The notes under the pieces: model-generated | What the model was told of the DNA's origin: nothing | The model's database searches: none | What the model saw: the letters and a program-made list of their open reading frames with translations, nothing else | Program-made: the position numbers and the translations under genes | Shown: positions 26,174-35,322 of the stretch, piece after piece | Numbering within the stretch: position 1 is the stretch's first letter | How the letters are laid out: the number at the start of each line of letters is the position of its first letter | NCBI RefSeq assembly: GCF_008710145.1 | Contig: NZ_VYKL01000041.1 | Span: 32,439 to 96,438, forward strand | From: Niallia endozanthoxylica | Lineage (GTDB): Bacteria; Bacillota; Bacilli; Bacillales; Cytobacillaceae | DNA: 64,000 bases | Direction of reading: 5' to 3'

Positions 26174-27061
26174 CTACTGAGCCATTTGCTCGGTGATGAT
26201 TTCTACTATTTTGTCTGATATTGGTTTCGTTTCTGGTATAACATGGAGATTATTCAGTAATCCAAGAAGAATCATTCTTCTTGGATTAACCTGTTTTGTC
26301 TCCTCTTTTATGAATTCAATTGAATCTACACAATCTTTTCTAACCTGTTCATCTATATTTGAATCCATGATCAGATTCTCTAACTGAAGAAAATAAGTAT
26401 GGAGCTTCTCTTGCCAATGACTCTCACCGAATAACGGCTGAGCTTGTATATTCATTTGAGATAACACGAATTGCGGTTTTTCCTTTTTCTCTAACAGCCC
26501 TTCTACCAGATCGTCTAGCCGGGAAATAATAAATGCTGTCAATCCTTCTATCGATAAGGAAGCATTTGTGCTGAACAATGTAAACAGATAGCCTTCAATC
26601 ATTGCTTTAAGGATAATCGTCAGGTCAATCGTATAGGGAAGAATCGAGGCACCATAGATATTGGTTAAACTTTCCTTATACCATTGAAACGTATCTGTTT
26701 TAGCTGATTGCAAGAATTCCTCCAGCTCTTTACTGTAGCTGACATTTTCATTCATATGCATGAGGATGAATTCCTTTTGCGATAATAGCTCTTCCATATA
26801 TATGCTGATTTGTGTTCGCAAACGTTCCTTTGGATGGAGGTCTTTTGTATCATCGACGGCATTCATTTTTTCTTTGATTATCTGATAATAGTATCGGTAG
26901 ATTTCGACCAGCAGTTCATTCTTCGAAGTAAAATGAAGATAAAGCGCCCCCTTTGAAACCCCTGCTTGTTCAGCAACCTCCTGCATTGATGTGGAATGAT
27001 AACCCTTTGTTGCAAACAGCATCATAGCTTGTTCTAATATATTTTTCTTTTTTTCATTCAT
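26174..27061 (-). CDS. TetR-family regulator, YerO-like
   Basis: 295 residues from ATG 27059-27061, which follows AGAGAGGT. A longer frame to 27103 would run through the palindromic operator and is not favoured. The N-terminal helix-turn-helix is canonical: KGYHSTSMQEVAEQAG then VSKGALYLHFTSKNELLVE. The length is well above the usual 190-210 residues and close to YerO of Bacillus subtilis, the regulator next to yerP/swrC. It heads the adaptor-pump operon and probably represses it by binding the palindrome at 27085-27102. The inducer is unknown. Confidence 0.9.
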   Translation of the reverse strand: MNEKKKNILEQAMMLFATKGYHSTSMQEVAEQAGVSKGALYLHFTSKNELLVEIYRYYYQIIKEKMNAVDDTKDLHPKERLRTQISIYMEELLSQKEFILMHMNENVSYSKELEEFLQSAKTDTFQWYKESLTNIYGASILPYTIDLTIILKAMIEGYLFTLFSTNASLSIEGLTAFIISRLDDLVEGLLEKKEKPQFVLSQMNIQAQPLFGESHWQEKLHTYFLQLENLIMDSNIDEQVRKDCVDSIEFIKEETKQVNPRRMILLGLLNNLHVIPETKPISDKIVEIITEQMAQ

Positions 27062-27084
27062 ATGTTTTACCTCTCTGCAAAGAT

Positions 27085-27102
27085 TAACTGACCAGTTAGT
27101 CA
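27085..27102. promoter_or_regulatory. Probable TetR operator
   Basis: TAACTG at 27085-27090 and CAGTTA at 27093-27098 form a perfect inverted repeat around AC. TGAC at 27089-27092 and GTCA at 27099-27102 form a second, overlapping one. The site lies 24 bases upstream of the TetR start, a typical place for autorepression. Confidence 0.65.
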
Positions 27103-27167
27103 TACACTATCTTACTATACTATCATGTTTTTGAATTAACAAGAAATACTCTATGAAAATAAAAAAA

Positions 27168-27207
27168 AGAAGAAGCAGCCCTATACTTGCGGCATACTCC
27201 TTCTTCT
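27168..27207 (-). terminator. Terminator after the TolC-like gene
   Basis: AGAAGAAG at 27168-27175 pairs with CTTCTTCT at 27200-27207. A run of T residues follows on the leftward strand. It separates the TolC-like gene from the TetR promoter, so the two are independently transcribed or attenuated. Confidence 0.75.
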
Positions 27208-27215
27208 AATCTTCA

Positions 27216-28658
27216 TTATTGTGTTTGAATAACCCCTTGATGGACAGCCTTCACTTGTTCTTTTAACATATAATAGCCTAGCTCAGCCATTTCTATATCA
27301 AATTCTGCTTGTTTAACTGACAAATTTGACTGCTGATATTGATGCTCAGATAGTAGACCAGCTTCAAATTGTAGTTTATATTGTTCGGAATCTCTTTTTG
27401 CATACTCAAGGTCTCTCTTTTTATCTACTAGATTTTGGGACGCCTTTTCTAGGTCATAATTAAGTGTTTTGATGCTCTCTTTTAAGTCAAGCTTCAACTG
27501 TCTTATATTTTCCTTTTCCACTTCAACGGCAATTTCTGCCTGCTTTATTTTATATACACTCGCATCTTCTTGACTTACTAAGTCATCTAAATCTAACTCT
27601 GCAAGTGATAAATTCTGCTGGGCTTTTTTATATGAATACGAATTTTCTATTAGTTTATTGATGTCCTTTTCTTTTACACTCACCACAATGGAGCTATTTT
27701 CTATATCCTTAAGTTGAATGTCCGGGTTATATTCAACATCGATATCAAGCAGAAGCTTGGCTAAATCTCTTTGGTAATCCTTTTTGGCCCAATTTAGAGA
27801 CGTTTTTTGCTTCTCAAGCTCACGTTTATTTTGTTCCAATTCGTATGCTGAAGAGATACCGAATTCAACTTTTTTCTCTAATACATTCACATTTTTTTCC
27901 GTTTGCGCAACAGATGCTTCCATTAAATCAATCTGTTGCTTTGAAGATAACAAAGCAGTATAAGAGGAAGTTAACATCATTTTAACCATCTGCTGGGCTT
28001 CCTTCGTCTCAAAAGTCAATTGAAGCTCACCAACTTCTAGTTTTTTTAGAGCAAGCTGCAGCTGGTCAATCGCATCTTCTAAAGCCTCGACTTGAGCGTT
28101 AATGGCTTGCATTGCTTGGATATATCCACTTTTAGTTTGTTCAAGCTGACTAACAGCGATTGAAGTTTCTAGTTTTTGAAGCTTTAACTGTAACAGTGTA
28201 CTTTGTTTCACTAAATCATCAATTGAATCTTTTTCATCTGTTTCATCAACTGAGTCTTTTTCATCTTGTTCATCTGCTTCTGACCCTGTTTCCAAATCAG
28301 AAATTTGTTTTTCAATTTCCGCCAACACTTCATGTAATCCGGTAATCTTTTCATTAATATCAGCTAAATTTATTTTCGGTACACTAGAATTAGCTTCATC
28401 TATATCATCATCTAAATCTTGAATATCTTTTTCCATATCTTTTTGCTGGTTATCCATAACCTGCATTTGATACTCCAGCAATAACAGCATAGAATTTCGC
28501 TCTAATCCACGTTCTATCACATCATCAATGGACAAAGCAGATAGTTTTTTCACTTCTGCTGATTCTTCCTGTTGTTGATCTGCAGCATATGCGTATACAG
28601 TCGGCTGAAGCGATGATAAAGCCAATCCTGCAGCCACCATAAAAGCTAATTTCTTCAT
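27216..28658 (-). CDS. TolC-family (OEP-like) coiled-coil exported protein
   Basis: 480 residues from ATG 28656-28658, which follows AGAGGGG. A GTG 18 bases upstream is less well placed. A signal peptide (about 1-24, ending near VYAYAA) is followed by almost entirely helical, heptad-rich sequence with two internally similar halves, as in TolC/OEP proteins. An acidic insertion rich in Asp, Glu, Lys and Ser lies at about 130-155. Classical TolC spans the outer membrane. In Firmicutes, TolC-like proteins next to RND/MFP genes have no settled role. I infer it extends the pump through the wall or S-layer. The beta-barrel strands of true TolC are not evident to me. Confidence 0.78.
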   Translation of the reverse strand: MKKLAFMVAAGLALSSLQPTVYAYAADQQQEESAEVKKLSALSIDDVIERGLERNSMLLLLEYQMQVMDNQQKDMEKDIQDLDDDIDEANSSVPKINLADINEKITGLHEVLAEIEKQISDLETGSEADEQDEKDSVDETDEKDSIDDLVKQSTLLQLKLQKLETSIAVSQLEQTKSGYIQAMQAINAQVEALEDAIDQLQLALKKLEVGELQLTFETKEAQQMVKMMLTSSYTALLSSKQQIDLMEASVAQTEKNVNVLEKKVEFGISSAYELEQNKRELEKQKTSLNWAKKDYQRDLAKLLLDIDVEYNPDIQLKDIENSSIVVSVKEKDINKLIENSYSYKKAQQNLSLAELDLDDLVSQEDASVYKIKQAEIAVEVEKENIRQLKLDLKESIKTLNYDLEKASQNLVDKKRDLEYAKRDSEQYKLQFEAGLLSEHQYQQSNLSVKQAEFDIEMAELGYYMLKEQVKAVHQGVIQTQ

Positions 28659-29033
28659 AAGAATATCCCCTCTCACTCCTGAAACATTTCATATATGTTA
28701 ACTCTACCAACTACGGAAATGTTTTCTATTCTCTCATTATATCATAATAATTTTTGCTAGATAAATAGGGTATAATAATTTTAATATAGAAGGAAAGTGC
28801 ACGCTCGAAGATAATTTTTTATTTGTATTGTCACAGGAAAGCATGTTTGTGACATTGCTATGAATGTTTTATCTTGGAAAAAGAATAGAGAGAAGCGAAG
28901 TGCTTTCTTTTTCCTAACAAGAAAAGATCTACATGGTACTTTTTATAAAATTAGAGACATATATCAGAATAAGGGAAAAGAAAATGAGTTAGGAATAACA
29001 TGACAGATGAATTCAATAATGGGGTGGAAAATA
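28659..29033. other. Divergent intergenic region with one hairpin
   Basis: 375 bases between the TolC-like and YwaF-like genes, which are divergently transcribed. GGAAAAAGAA at 28876-28885 pairs with TTCTTTTTCC at 28905-28914. No T run follows, so this is not a standard terminator. Promoters for both genes must lie here, but no clear consensus was identified. Confidence 0.4.
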
Positions 29034-29774
29034 ATGGAGTGGTTTGGCGACAGCAATCGATCATTCAATTTTCATATGTTTTCCCAAAGCCATTTGATTA
29101 TAATAGCTATTTTTATACTAGTTACAGTCGTTATTTTTCTATATAGACATAAAATGAACACTGCCCACTGGAGAAAAATTGAAATCAGTACCGCCATTTC
29201 ATTAATCTTGTTCGAGATCACCTATCACACATGGATGCATACAAATTCTCTATGGAAACTTAGAAGCTCCCTCCCGTTAGAACTATGTAATATCAGCCTT
29301 ATCTTGTGTGTCATTTTACTCTTAACTAAGAAAAAATTTGTCTTTGAGATATTATTTTTCACTGCTTTACTCGGCGCTTCACAGGCTATCTTTACACCTG
29401 CCTTATCATACGGCTTTCCACACTTTCGATTTTTCCACTTCTTCTATACGCATATCATGGTCGTTTGGGTGACCTTATATTTTACGTGGGTAAAAGGGTA
29501 TTATCCAACTTTTCGCTCTGTTATCAAATTAATTGTCTTTATCAATCTTCTATTACCGGTCATCTTGTTCGTTAATAAAAAGACAAACGGCAACTACTGG
29601 TTCTTACGCCACAAGCCTGAAGGTCCAAGTCTTTTTGACGTGCTAGGGCCTTATCCCTGGTATATTTTTTCATTGGAGGGGTTATTAGTTGGGCTAAGCT
29701 TGATCACTTGGATTATTTTCCGAAAGCAAGCTAAGGTGCATCATAAGGACCGTTCACGGTCCCCATTGTTGTGA
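29034..29774 (+). CDS. YwaF-like integral membrane protein (TIGR02206 type)
   Basis: 246 residues from ATG 29034, which has GGGGTGG about 7 nt upstream. The frame extends to an ATG at 29007 with a weaker site. About seven hydrophobic segments are predicted. The sequence MFSQSHLIII near the start, LPLELCNIS in the middle and NGNYWFLRHKPEGPSLFD followed by GPYPWYI later are hallmarks of the YwaF/TIGR02206 family. The family is conserved in Bacillus and of unknown function. The gene is monocistronic with a terminator. Confidence 0.85.
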   Translation: MEWFGDSNRSFNFHMFSQSHLIIIAIFILVTVVIFLYRHKMNTAHWRKIEISTAISLILFEITYHTWMHTNSLWKLRSSLPLELCNISLILCVILLLTKKKFVFEILFFTALLGASQAIFTPALSYGFPHFRFFHFFYTHIMVVWVTLYFTWVKGYYPTFRSVIKLIVFINLLLPVILFVNKKTNGNYWFLRHKPEGPSLFDVLGPYPWYIFSLEGLLVGLSLITWIIFRKQAKVHHKDRSRSPLL

Positions 29775-29800
29775 TTGTGAATGGTAACCCCTAAAATATA

Positions 29801-29839
29801 AAAAGCTTTGTAGAAATTAAAATTGTCTACAGAGCTTTT
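29801..29839 (+). terminator. Terminator of the YwaF-like gene
   Basis: AAAAGCTTTGTAGA at 29801-29814 pairs with TCTACAGAGCTTTT at 29826-29839 with one mismatch. It is a divergent relative of the CTCTGCAGAG hairpin family. Confidence 0.75.
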
Positions 29840-30118
29840 CTGGTTCCGAAAATCTATATAAATCTGTACATTGACCACAGAATAAATAGATATTTTGAGT
29901 CATTCGCTCCTTACCGAAAAGCAAGGTCTTAGTTGGGTCAATTTGCTGCTGCACAGTCCAAAAGCACGACTGCCATATACAAGCGTATCCTACAACCGTT
30001 TGGTGAAACTAAAAATCAAAGTAAGACTAAGTAGGTCATCTTCACCTTCCCGAAAGATAAAAGGTCCCTTTCCTATAAAAGCATCTAGTTTCTTTATGAT
30101 GAACAACTAAAAAACTGA
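29840..30118. other. Gene-poor stretch next to an IS607 relic
   Basis: No convincing gene on either strand. A 71-residue rightward frame at 29895-30110 lacks a ribosome binding site and a recognisable domain. Its neighbourhood (the IS607-like fragment at 30119) suggests decayed mobile-element sequence. Confidence 0.4.
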
Positions 30119-30223
30119 TTACACTAAAGCCACTTTCATTACCTTTCCTTCTCTTTCCCAACGGCAAAGCGTATCAATGGTTACGCCTATTTCTTCGGCT
30201 ACTTTTCCAATAGGTAACTTCAT
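30119..30223 (-). pseudogene. Truncated IS607-type resolvase (MerR-like N-terminus only)
   Basis: A strong GGAGGA ribosome binding site leads into ATG 30221-30223 and MKLPIGKVAEEIGV, then TIDTLCRWEREGKVMK, stopping after 34 residues. This is the MerR-type helix-turn-helix with the RRWEREGK-like end found at the start of IS607-family TnpA serine recombinases. The catalytic resolvase domain that should follow is absent and no TnpB is nearby. It is either a dead transposon end or a surviving tiny DNA-binding peptide. Confidence 0.7.
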
Positions 30224-30496
30224 TGCTGAATTCCTCCATACATTAACTAATTCCAATATAATAAAAACTATTTTAAACCTCTACTAATTCTTCCGACAAA
30301 CTTTGAGTGGTGACAGTAGAACCGGATACCAAAGAATAATCCAATATCATCAGTGACGACAATTCAGGCTGCACTGTGACCAAACCCCATTGTACTACTT
30401 AAAAGTAAAGATAACAGAAATACTTTTGACATATACAAGAAAAATATTAACCAAGATTTAATTATTGTAAATTATTTAAATATTTCGTCGAATTCA
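30224..30496. other. AT-rich region upstream of the exopolysaccharide promoter
   Basis: No gene is supported. It is AT-rich with scattered stops in all frames. It may contain regulatory sites for the operon beginning at 30621. Confidence 0.4.
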
Positions 30497-30524
30497 TTGA
30501 AATATTTATTTTTTTGAATATACT
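30497..30524 (+). promoter_or_regulatory. Candidate sigma-A promoter of the exopolysaccharide operon
   Basis: TTGAAA at 30497-30502 and TATACT at 30519-30524 are separated by 16 bases, giving a predicted start near 30531 and a leader of about 90 bases. The region is AT-rich, so chance matches are possible. Confidence 0.45.
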
Positions 30525-30620
30525 ATAAATTAAATATTGATTTCAGAGCATTTTTTATTTTTATTGTTCGTTATAAAGAACTATAATTTTTATTACAGTT
30601 GGAAGGGTCGAGGTAAATGA

Positions 30621-33600
30621 ATGAAAACAAATCCAAAAGAGCCTAAAAAATTTATATTTTTCGAGAGATCCGGAAGGAGATGGAGGTATTCAAAGTTTAG
30701 TTTTAATCTAATTCTAGTAGTGGCAATTATCTTCATACTTTTCATTGCAAAAGGATTATTTGACAGACCCCAATTGGCTGAGCTGGATATGAATAACAGC
30801 AATATTAAACCAATAAATAACCCCGTTCCCCATTCGGATTCCTCGGATGGAAAAGAGCTTTCCTTTGATTCAATTGCAATACCGCAACAAGAAACGAAAC
30901 CAAAGATTTTTACTTTTTATCAGTCCCAACACTATTCCAATACAGAGAATCTGGTTTCTCTTAAGAAAAATATTCACTCCATCGATGTTCTTATCCCTGA
31001 TTGGCTTTATTTCAACAAAGATGGGAGTATTGTAGAAAAATCGGAAGCAAGAATTGATTACTTAGTAAGGGAAAGCGGTGTACAAATTGTCCCATCTATT
31101 ACACTCGATCAAAATAGCACAGCCGATGATGTTCATAACTGGCTTTCAAATCCCCAAACTCAAGATCAAATGAGTCAAAACCTGTTAAATGTTATTAAAA
31201 CAAATGGCTACCAAGGCGTCCATTTAAATTTTGAGGATGTACACTGGGAAGATAAAGATCTTTATAATCAGTTTGTTACAAAGTTATATCATTCTTTTCA
31301 TAATTCCGGATTACTGCTTACATTATTTGTTCGCTTAGGCGATGATACATACGATACAAAGTTACTTTCTGATGTATCAGATCATTTAATTGTCAAAGCA
31401 TTTGATCAACATATTGAGCAAGGCGAGCCTGGTCCTTTAGCATCGTTTCAATGGACACAGGATTTGATTAGTCAATACAGCGGAGCAAAAGAAAAATTAG
31501 TATTATGTTTAGCTAACTATGGATATGACTGGAATGTAACGACAGGTGAACCTGCAGCACCACACCATTTCTCAACACTGATGGAGATGATTAGCAGAGA
31601 AAATCTCAAAGTACAGTGGAATGATCAATTTTTATCCCCTTATGTTCGTTATAAAGAACTAGGAGAGGAACATTTAATTTGGTTTTTAGACGCAGCCACT
31701 TTTTATAATCAATGGGAAATTGCACAAAGCCATCAAATTCCATCCATAGGAATTTGGAACATTGGTTCAGAAGATCCAACTATTTGGAGATTGTTATCAG
31801 GTAAAATAGCTAATCCATTAAATTTAGAAAAAATCCCAAACCGTGTAGCTGCCGCAATTGAAGGAACCGGAGATTTTTTGAAAGTGAATAAAACAGAAAC
31901 AGAAGGAGAGCGAAAATTCGAGCTTGACCATCATTTAATAAAAAGAGAAATCTATGAAAAGTACCCTACTCCCTATCTGCTGAAACAATATGGAGTGGAT
32001 GAAAAAAAGGTTGCCATTTCTTTTGATGATGGACCGAATCCAAAATATACAGGGAAAATTTTAGAGATTTTAAATAAGCATGATGTAAAAGCAGCATTTT
32101 TTCTCATTGGTCAAAATGCCTCCATGTATCCCGAACTAACCAAAAGAATATATAAAGAAGGACATGAAATTGGCAGCCATACGTTTACTCATACGGATGT
32201 AATGTCTATTTCAGATAAAACATTAGAGTTTGAGCTAAATTCTACCCAACGTGTCATACAAGGGATTACAGGGCATTCAGTGGTTATGTTTCGTCCTCCA
32301 TTCCTTTCACTCTACGAAGAACATTATGACCTCCCATCGAAGGAAGTATTTAATAAGATTCTTAAAGTTCAAGAGTTAGGATACACAGTAGTTAGTTCTT
32401 CAATAGACCCTAAGGATTGGAACGGAAAATCTGCAAACGAAATATATGAAAATACAATAGAAAATGTTCACAATGGTCAAATTATTCTTTTACATGATTC
32501 AGGCGGGGATCGTACCCCAACTATTGAGGCACTCCCGAAAATTATTAGATGGTTAAAAGCTAATGGATATTCGATTGTTCCTGTTAGTGAATTAGTTGGG
32601 CTAGAACGAAGCGTAGTTATGCCGACTGTTCAAGAAACAGAGAAATCCATGACACCAGTGTATTTATATGGTTCAACCTTCAATGCCGCATTGATCAAAT
32701 CAATTAAGATTTTCCTATTCCTATTAATAGTGATCGGTCTGTTCCGTCTAGCTATGCTGCTCTTTTTCAGCCTAAAACAAAAAAGGAAAAGTGAGCATCG
32801 TGTTTACGAAAATTCTTACCAGCCTTTCGTTAGCATTCTAATCGCCGCTTACAACGAAGATAAAGTAATAGGAAAAACCATTCAGTCAATCATGAACAGC
32901 CGCTATCCTCAATTTGAACTCATCATTGTTGATGATGGGTCAACGGATCAAACGGCGAACATAGTGGAAACAGAATGTAATAAGTATTCAAACATGCGTT
33001 TACTAAAAAAAGCAAATGGAGGGAAAGCCTCCGCACTGAATCTTGGAATTCAGAATGCTTCAGCCGAAATTATTGTTACGTTAGATGCAGATACAGTCAT
33101 TGCTGAGGACACGATTTCTATGATCATTAGGCATTTTATAGATTCAAGTGTCGGTGCTGTCGCAGGAAATGTAAAGATCGGGAATCGCAAAAATCTTCTT
33201 ACTTGGTGGCAGCATATTGAATATGTAACGGGGTTTAACTTAGAGAAACGAGCATTTGATGAGCTAGATAGTATTACAGTTGTTCCAGGAGCTATTGGTG
33301 CTTGGAGAAAAAGCGCAATGATGGAGATTGGTTTATTCGAGGAAGACACATTAGCGGAAGATACAGATGCCACGATGAAATTATTACGTAAGGGCTACAA
33401 AATTAGAAGTGAAGTGAAGGCATTAGCCTATACTGAGGCACCAGAAGATATTAAAAGTTTTATTAAGCAGCGATATCGCTGGACTTTTGGTATTCTGCAA
33501 TGCTTATGGAAGCATAGGGAGGCATTATTTGATAAGAAAAATAAAAAACTTGGGTTCATTGCCATGCCAAACATGCTTTTTCAATATATCTTGCTGGCAG

Positions 33601-33926
33601 CTGCTCCACTCGCAGATATTATTCTTATACTTGCGCTCACTTCTAGTCATATGTTTGTCGCTTATTTTTATTTGGCGTTTTTATTGGTAGATATCTTGAT
33701 TTCAGCCTATTCTTTTAGTTTAGAAAAGGAAAAGAAAAAGCCATTATTAACACTATTTATTCAGCGTGTAGTGTACCGCCAATTTTTCACCTATGTTGTA
33801 TGGAAATCATTTTTATTTGCTATCAAAGGCCAGCTGATGGGTTGGAATAAATTACAACGTACAGGTAATGTACTGCAAACAGAATTGGAAGAGAAACAAA
33901 AAAAGAATGCCAGTTTTGGTGCATAA
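30621..33926 (+). CDS. Fused GH18-like / NodB deacetylase / GT2 exopolysaccharide synthase
   Basis: An 1101-residue membrane protein. A membrane segment lies near 27-46. A GH18-like barrel covers about 95-420, with GVHLNFEDV at the catalytic strand; Glu is kept, and Asn replaces the usual preceding Asp. A NodB deacetylase covers about 460-665, with SFDDGP, SHTFTH, FRPPF and LLHDSG intact. A membrane segment lies near 693-715, then a GT2 domain at about 733-960 with DDGSTD, DADT, AEDTD and the processive QRYRW motif. C-terminal membrane segments follow. It should polymerise, and partly deacetylate, an N-acetylhexosamine or related polymer, combining roles split between IcaA and IcaB or PgaC and PgaB. 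The ATG follows GAGGT. It is the first gene of a three-gene operon. Confidence 0.88.
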   Translation: MKTNPKEPKKFIFFERSGRRWRYSKFSFNLILVVAIIFILFIAKGLFDRPQLAELDMNNSNIKPINNPVPHSDSSDGKELSFDSIAIPQQETKPKIFTFYQSQHYSNTENLVSLKKNIHSIDVLIPDWLYFNKDGSIVEKSEARIDYLVRESGVQIVPSITLDQNSTADDVHNWLSNPQTQDQMSQNLLNVIKTNGYQGVHLNFEDVHWEDKDLYNQFVTKLYHSFHNSGLLLTLFVRLGDDTYDTKLLSDVSDHLIVKAFDQHIEQGEPGPLASFQWTQDLISQYSGAKEKLVLCLANYGYDWNVTTGEPAAPHHFSTLMEMISRENLKVQWNDQFLSPYVRYKELGEEHLIWFLDAATFYNQWEIAQSHQIPSIGIWNIGSEDPTIWRLLSGKIANPLNLEKIPNRVAAAIEGTGDFLKVNKTETEGERKFELDHHLIKREIYEKYPTPYLLKQYGVDEKKVAISFDDGPNPKYTGKILEILNKHDVKAAFFLIGQNASMYPELTKRIYKEGHEIGSHTFTHTDVMSISDKTLEFELNSTQRVIQGITGHSVVMFRPPFLSLYEEHYDLPSKEVFNKILKVQELGYTVVSSSIDPKDWNGKSANEIYENTIENVHNGQIILLHDSGGDRTPTIEALPKIIRWLKANGYSIVPVSELVGLERSVVMPTVQETEKSMTPVYLYGSTFNAALIKSIKIFLFLLIVIGLFRLAMLLFFSLKQKRKSEHRVYENSYQPFVSILIAAYNEDKVIGKTIQSIMNSRYPQFELIIVDDGSTDQTANIVETECNKYSNMRLLKKANGGKASALNLGIQNASAEIIVTLDADTVIAEDTISMIIRHFIDSSVGAVAGNVKIGNRKNLLTWWQHIEYVTGFNLEKRAFDELDSITVVPGAIGAWRKSAMMEIGLFEEDTLAEDTDATMKLLRKGYKIRSEVKALAYTEAPEDIKSFIKQRYRWTFGILQCLWKHREALFDKKNKKLGFIAMPNMLFQYILLAAAPLADIILILALTSSHMFVAYFYLAFLLVDILISAYSFSLEKEKKKPLLTLFIQRVVYRQFFTYVVWKSFLFAIKGQLMGWNKLQRTGNVLQTELEEKQKKNASFGA

Positions 33927-33956
33927 TCGAAGAGAGCGAAAGAAGAGGAATTTTAA

Positions 33957-35282
33957 GTGGTCATTCAGAAGGTGAAAAAAATATTAATCATTTTAGTACC
34001 GCTAGCGCTCATTTTTACAGTATTGCTTTATAAAAACTTTCAAAGAAATACTCCAATCTCAGATGATAACCCGGAGGTAGAAGAAAAGAAAAAAGATATG
34101 ACCAATTCAAGTAATGACTCAGAAGAACAACAAGAAGTGCATAGAGACATCATCTTTCCAGATGATGTCTCTATGAAACAAAGAAAAAGTGATATTAGGT
34201 ATGCTTATGAACTGTGGAAAGAACAGTACGTTAAACAGATTGAGGGAAATCAGTATTATGTGTCATATGATAATGATCATAATACTGTTTCTGAAGCTCA
34301 TGGCTATGGAATGTTAATTATGGTCATGATGGAGGAACAGTTTGGCATCAAAACCAAGAACTTTTTTGATGGGATGTTTCGATATGCAAAGAACCATCCT
34401 TCTGATCGTAACGATTCTTTTATGGTTTGGAGACAGTTTCGACAAGATGATGGGTCAATGAAAGATGACAAAAATGGAAAATTTACCGGATCGGCCACGG
34501 ATGGTGATATGGATATCGCCTATGCATTACTGATTGCTGATCAGCTCTGGGGAAGCGATGGGAACATTAACTATAAGCAAGAGGCAATTTGGATTATCAA
34601 CGCATTGATGGACTCTATTGTCAACCACGATGAGTGGACATTAAAGCTTGGAGACTGGGTAAAAGATGAGGATCCGAAATATGGTACAGCCTCTAGAACA
34701 TCCGATTGGATGGTTGGTCATATAGCTGCATTTTATGAAGTAACAGGTGATGAAAGGTGGAAAAAGGTTTTGGATACGATGATCGAACTGACGACGAGTA
34801 TTCAAGATCATCTTAGTTCTGAAACTGGATTATTGCCTGAATTTATTTGGAAACAAGAAGACGAATGGGTTCCTGTAGATTCCTATTTTCTTGAAGGGGA
34901 AAAAGACCCGTATTATTGGTATAATGCCTGCCGGGTACCATGGAGATTAGCCGCTGGATACTATCTTACGAAGGATAAGCAAGTAAAACGTCAATTAGAA
35001 AAAGTGAACTCATGGATCATCGAAGAAACACAAAGTAATCCCTCTTCTATTAAGGCTGGTTATGATTTGGATGGATATCCTCTGGTATCCTACTCAGATA
35101 TTGCTTTTATAGCTCCTTTTGCGGCAAGCGCTTCAATAGATGCAGAGAATCAAGAGTGGCTGAATCTTTTGTGGGGGAAAATGACAGAGGACCTGGGTCC
35201 AAATGAAACTAGTAAGTACTACAGTGATAGTATTCGGCTGTTGGTAATGCTCTTTATGGAAGAAGCAGGAGAAATGGAGTAA
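33957..35282 (+). CDS. Membrane-anchored GH8 glycoside hydrolase
   Basis: A 441-residue protein with an N-terminal membrane anchor (about 8-25), a Lys/Glu/Ser-rich spacer to residue 60, and a family 8 glycoside hydrolase domain. SEAHGYGML carries the probable acid Glu (E113), and TDGDMDIAYALL (D182-D186) matches the GH8 block ASDGDLDIAYALL. GH8 enzymes cut beta-1,4 glucans, chitosan or xylan. BcsZ of cellulose operons belongs here. A role in trimming the nascent polymer made by the upstream synthase is inferred. The GTG start at 33957 has GAGGAA 7 nt upstream, 30 bases after the synthase stop. A perfect 15-bp hairpin at 34140-34175 lies within the spacer coding region. Confidence 0.87.
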   Translation: MVIQKVKKILIILVPLALIFTVLLYKNFQRNTPISDDNPEVEEKKKDMTNSSNDSEEQQEVHRDIIFPDDVSMKQRKSDIRYAYELWKEQYVKQIEGNQYYVSYDNDHNTVSEAHGYGMLIMVMMEEQFGIKTKNFFDGMFRYAKNHPSDRNDSFMVWRQFRQDDGSMKDDKNGKFTGSATDGDMDIAYALLIADQLWGSDGNINYKQEAIWIINALMDSIVNHDEWTLKLGDWVKDEDPKYGTASRTSDWMVGHIAAFYEVTGDERWKKVLDTMIELTTSIQDHLSSETGLLPEFIWKQEDEWVPVDSYFLEGEKDPYYWYNACRVPWRLAAGYYLTKDKQVKRQLEKVNSWIIEETQSNPSSIKAGYDLDGYPLVSYSDIAFIAPFAASASIDAENQEWLNLLWGKMTEDLGPNETSKYYSDSIRLLVMLFMEEAGEME

Positions 35283-35322
35283 CTTTTGTAAAAGGAAGAT
35301 TCTATTTTAGGAGATGTATACT

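Noticed and set aside
29895..30110. 71-residue rightward frame near the IS607 relic
   Set aside because: No ribosome binding site, no recognised domain on either strand. Possibly decayed mobile DNA but unsupported as a gene.
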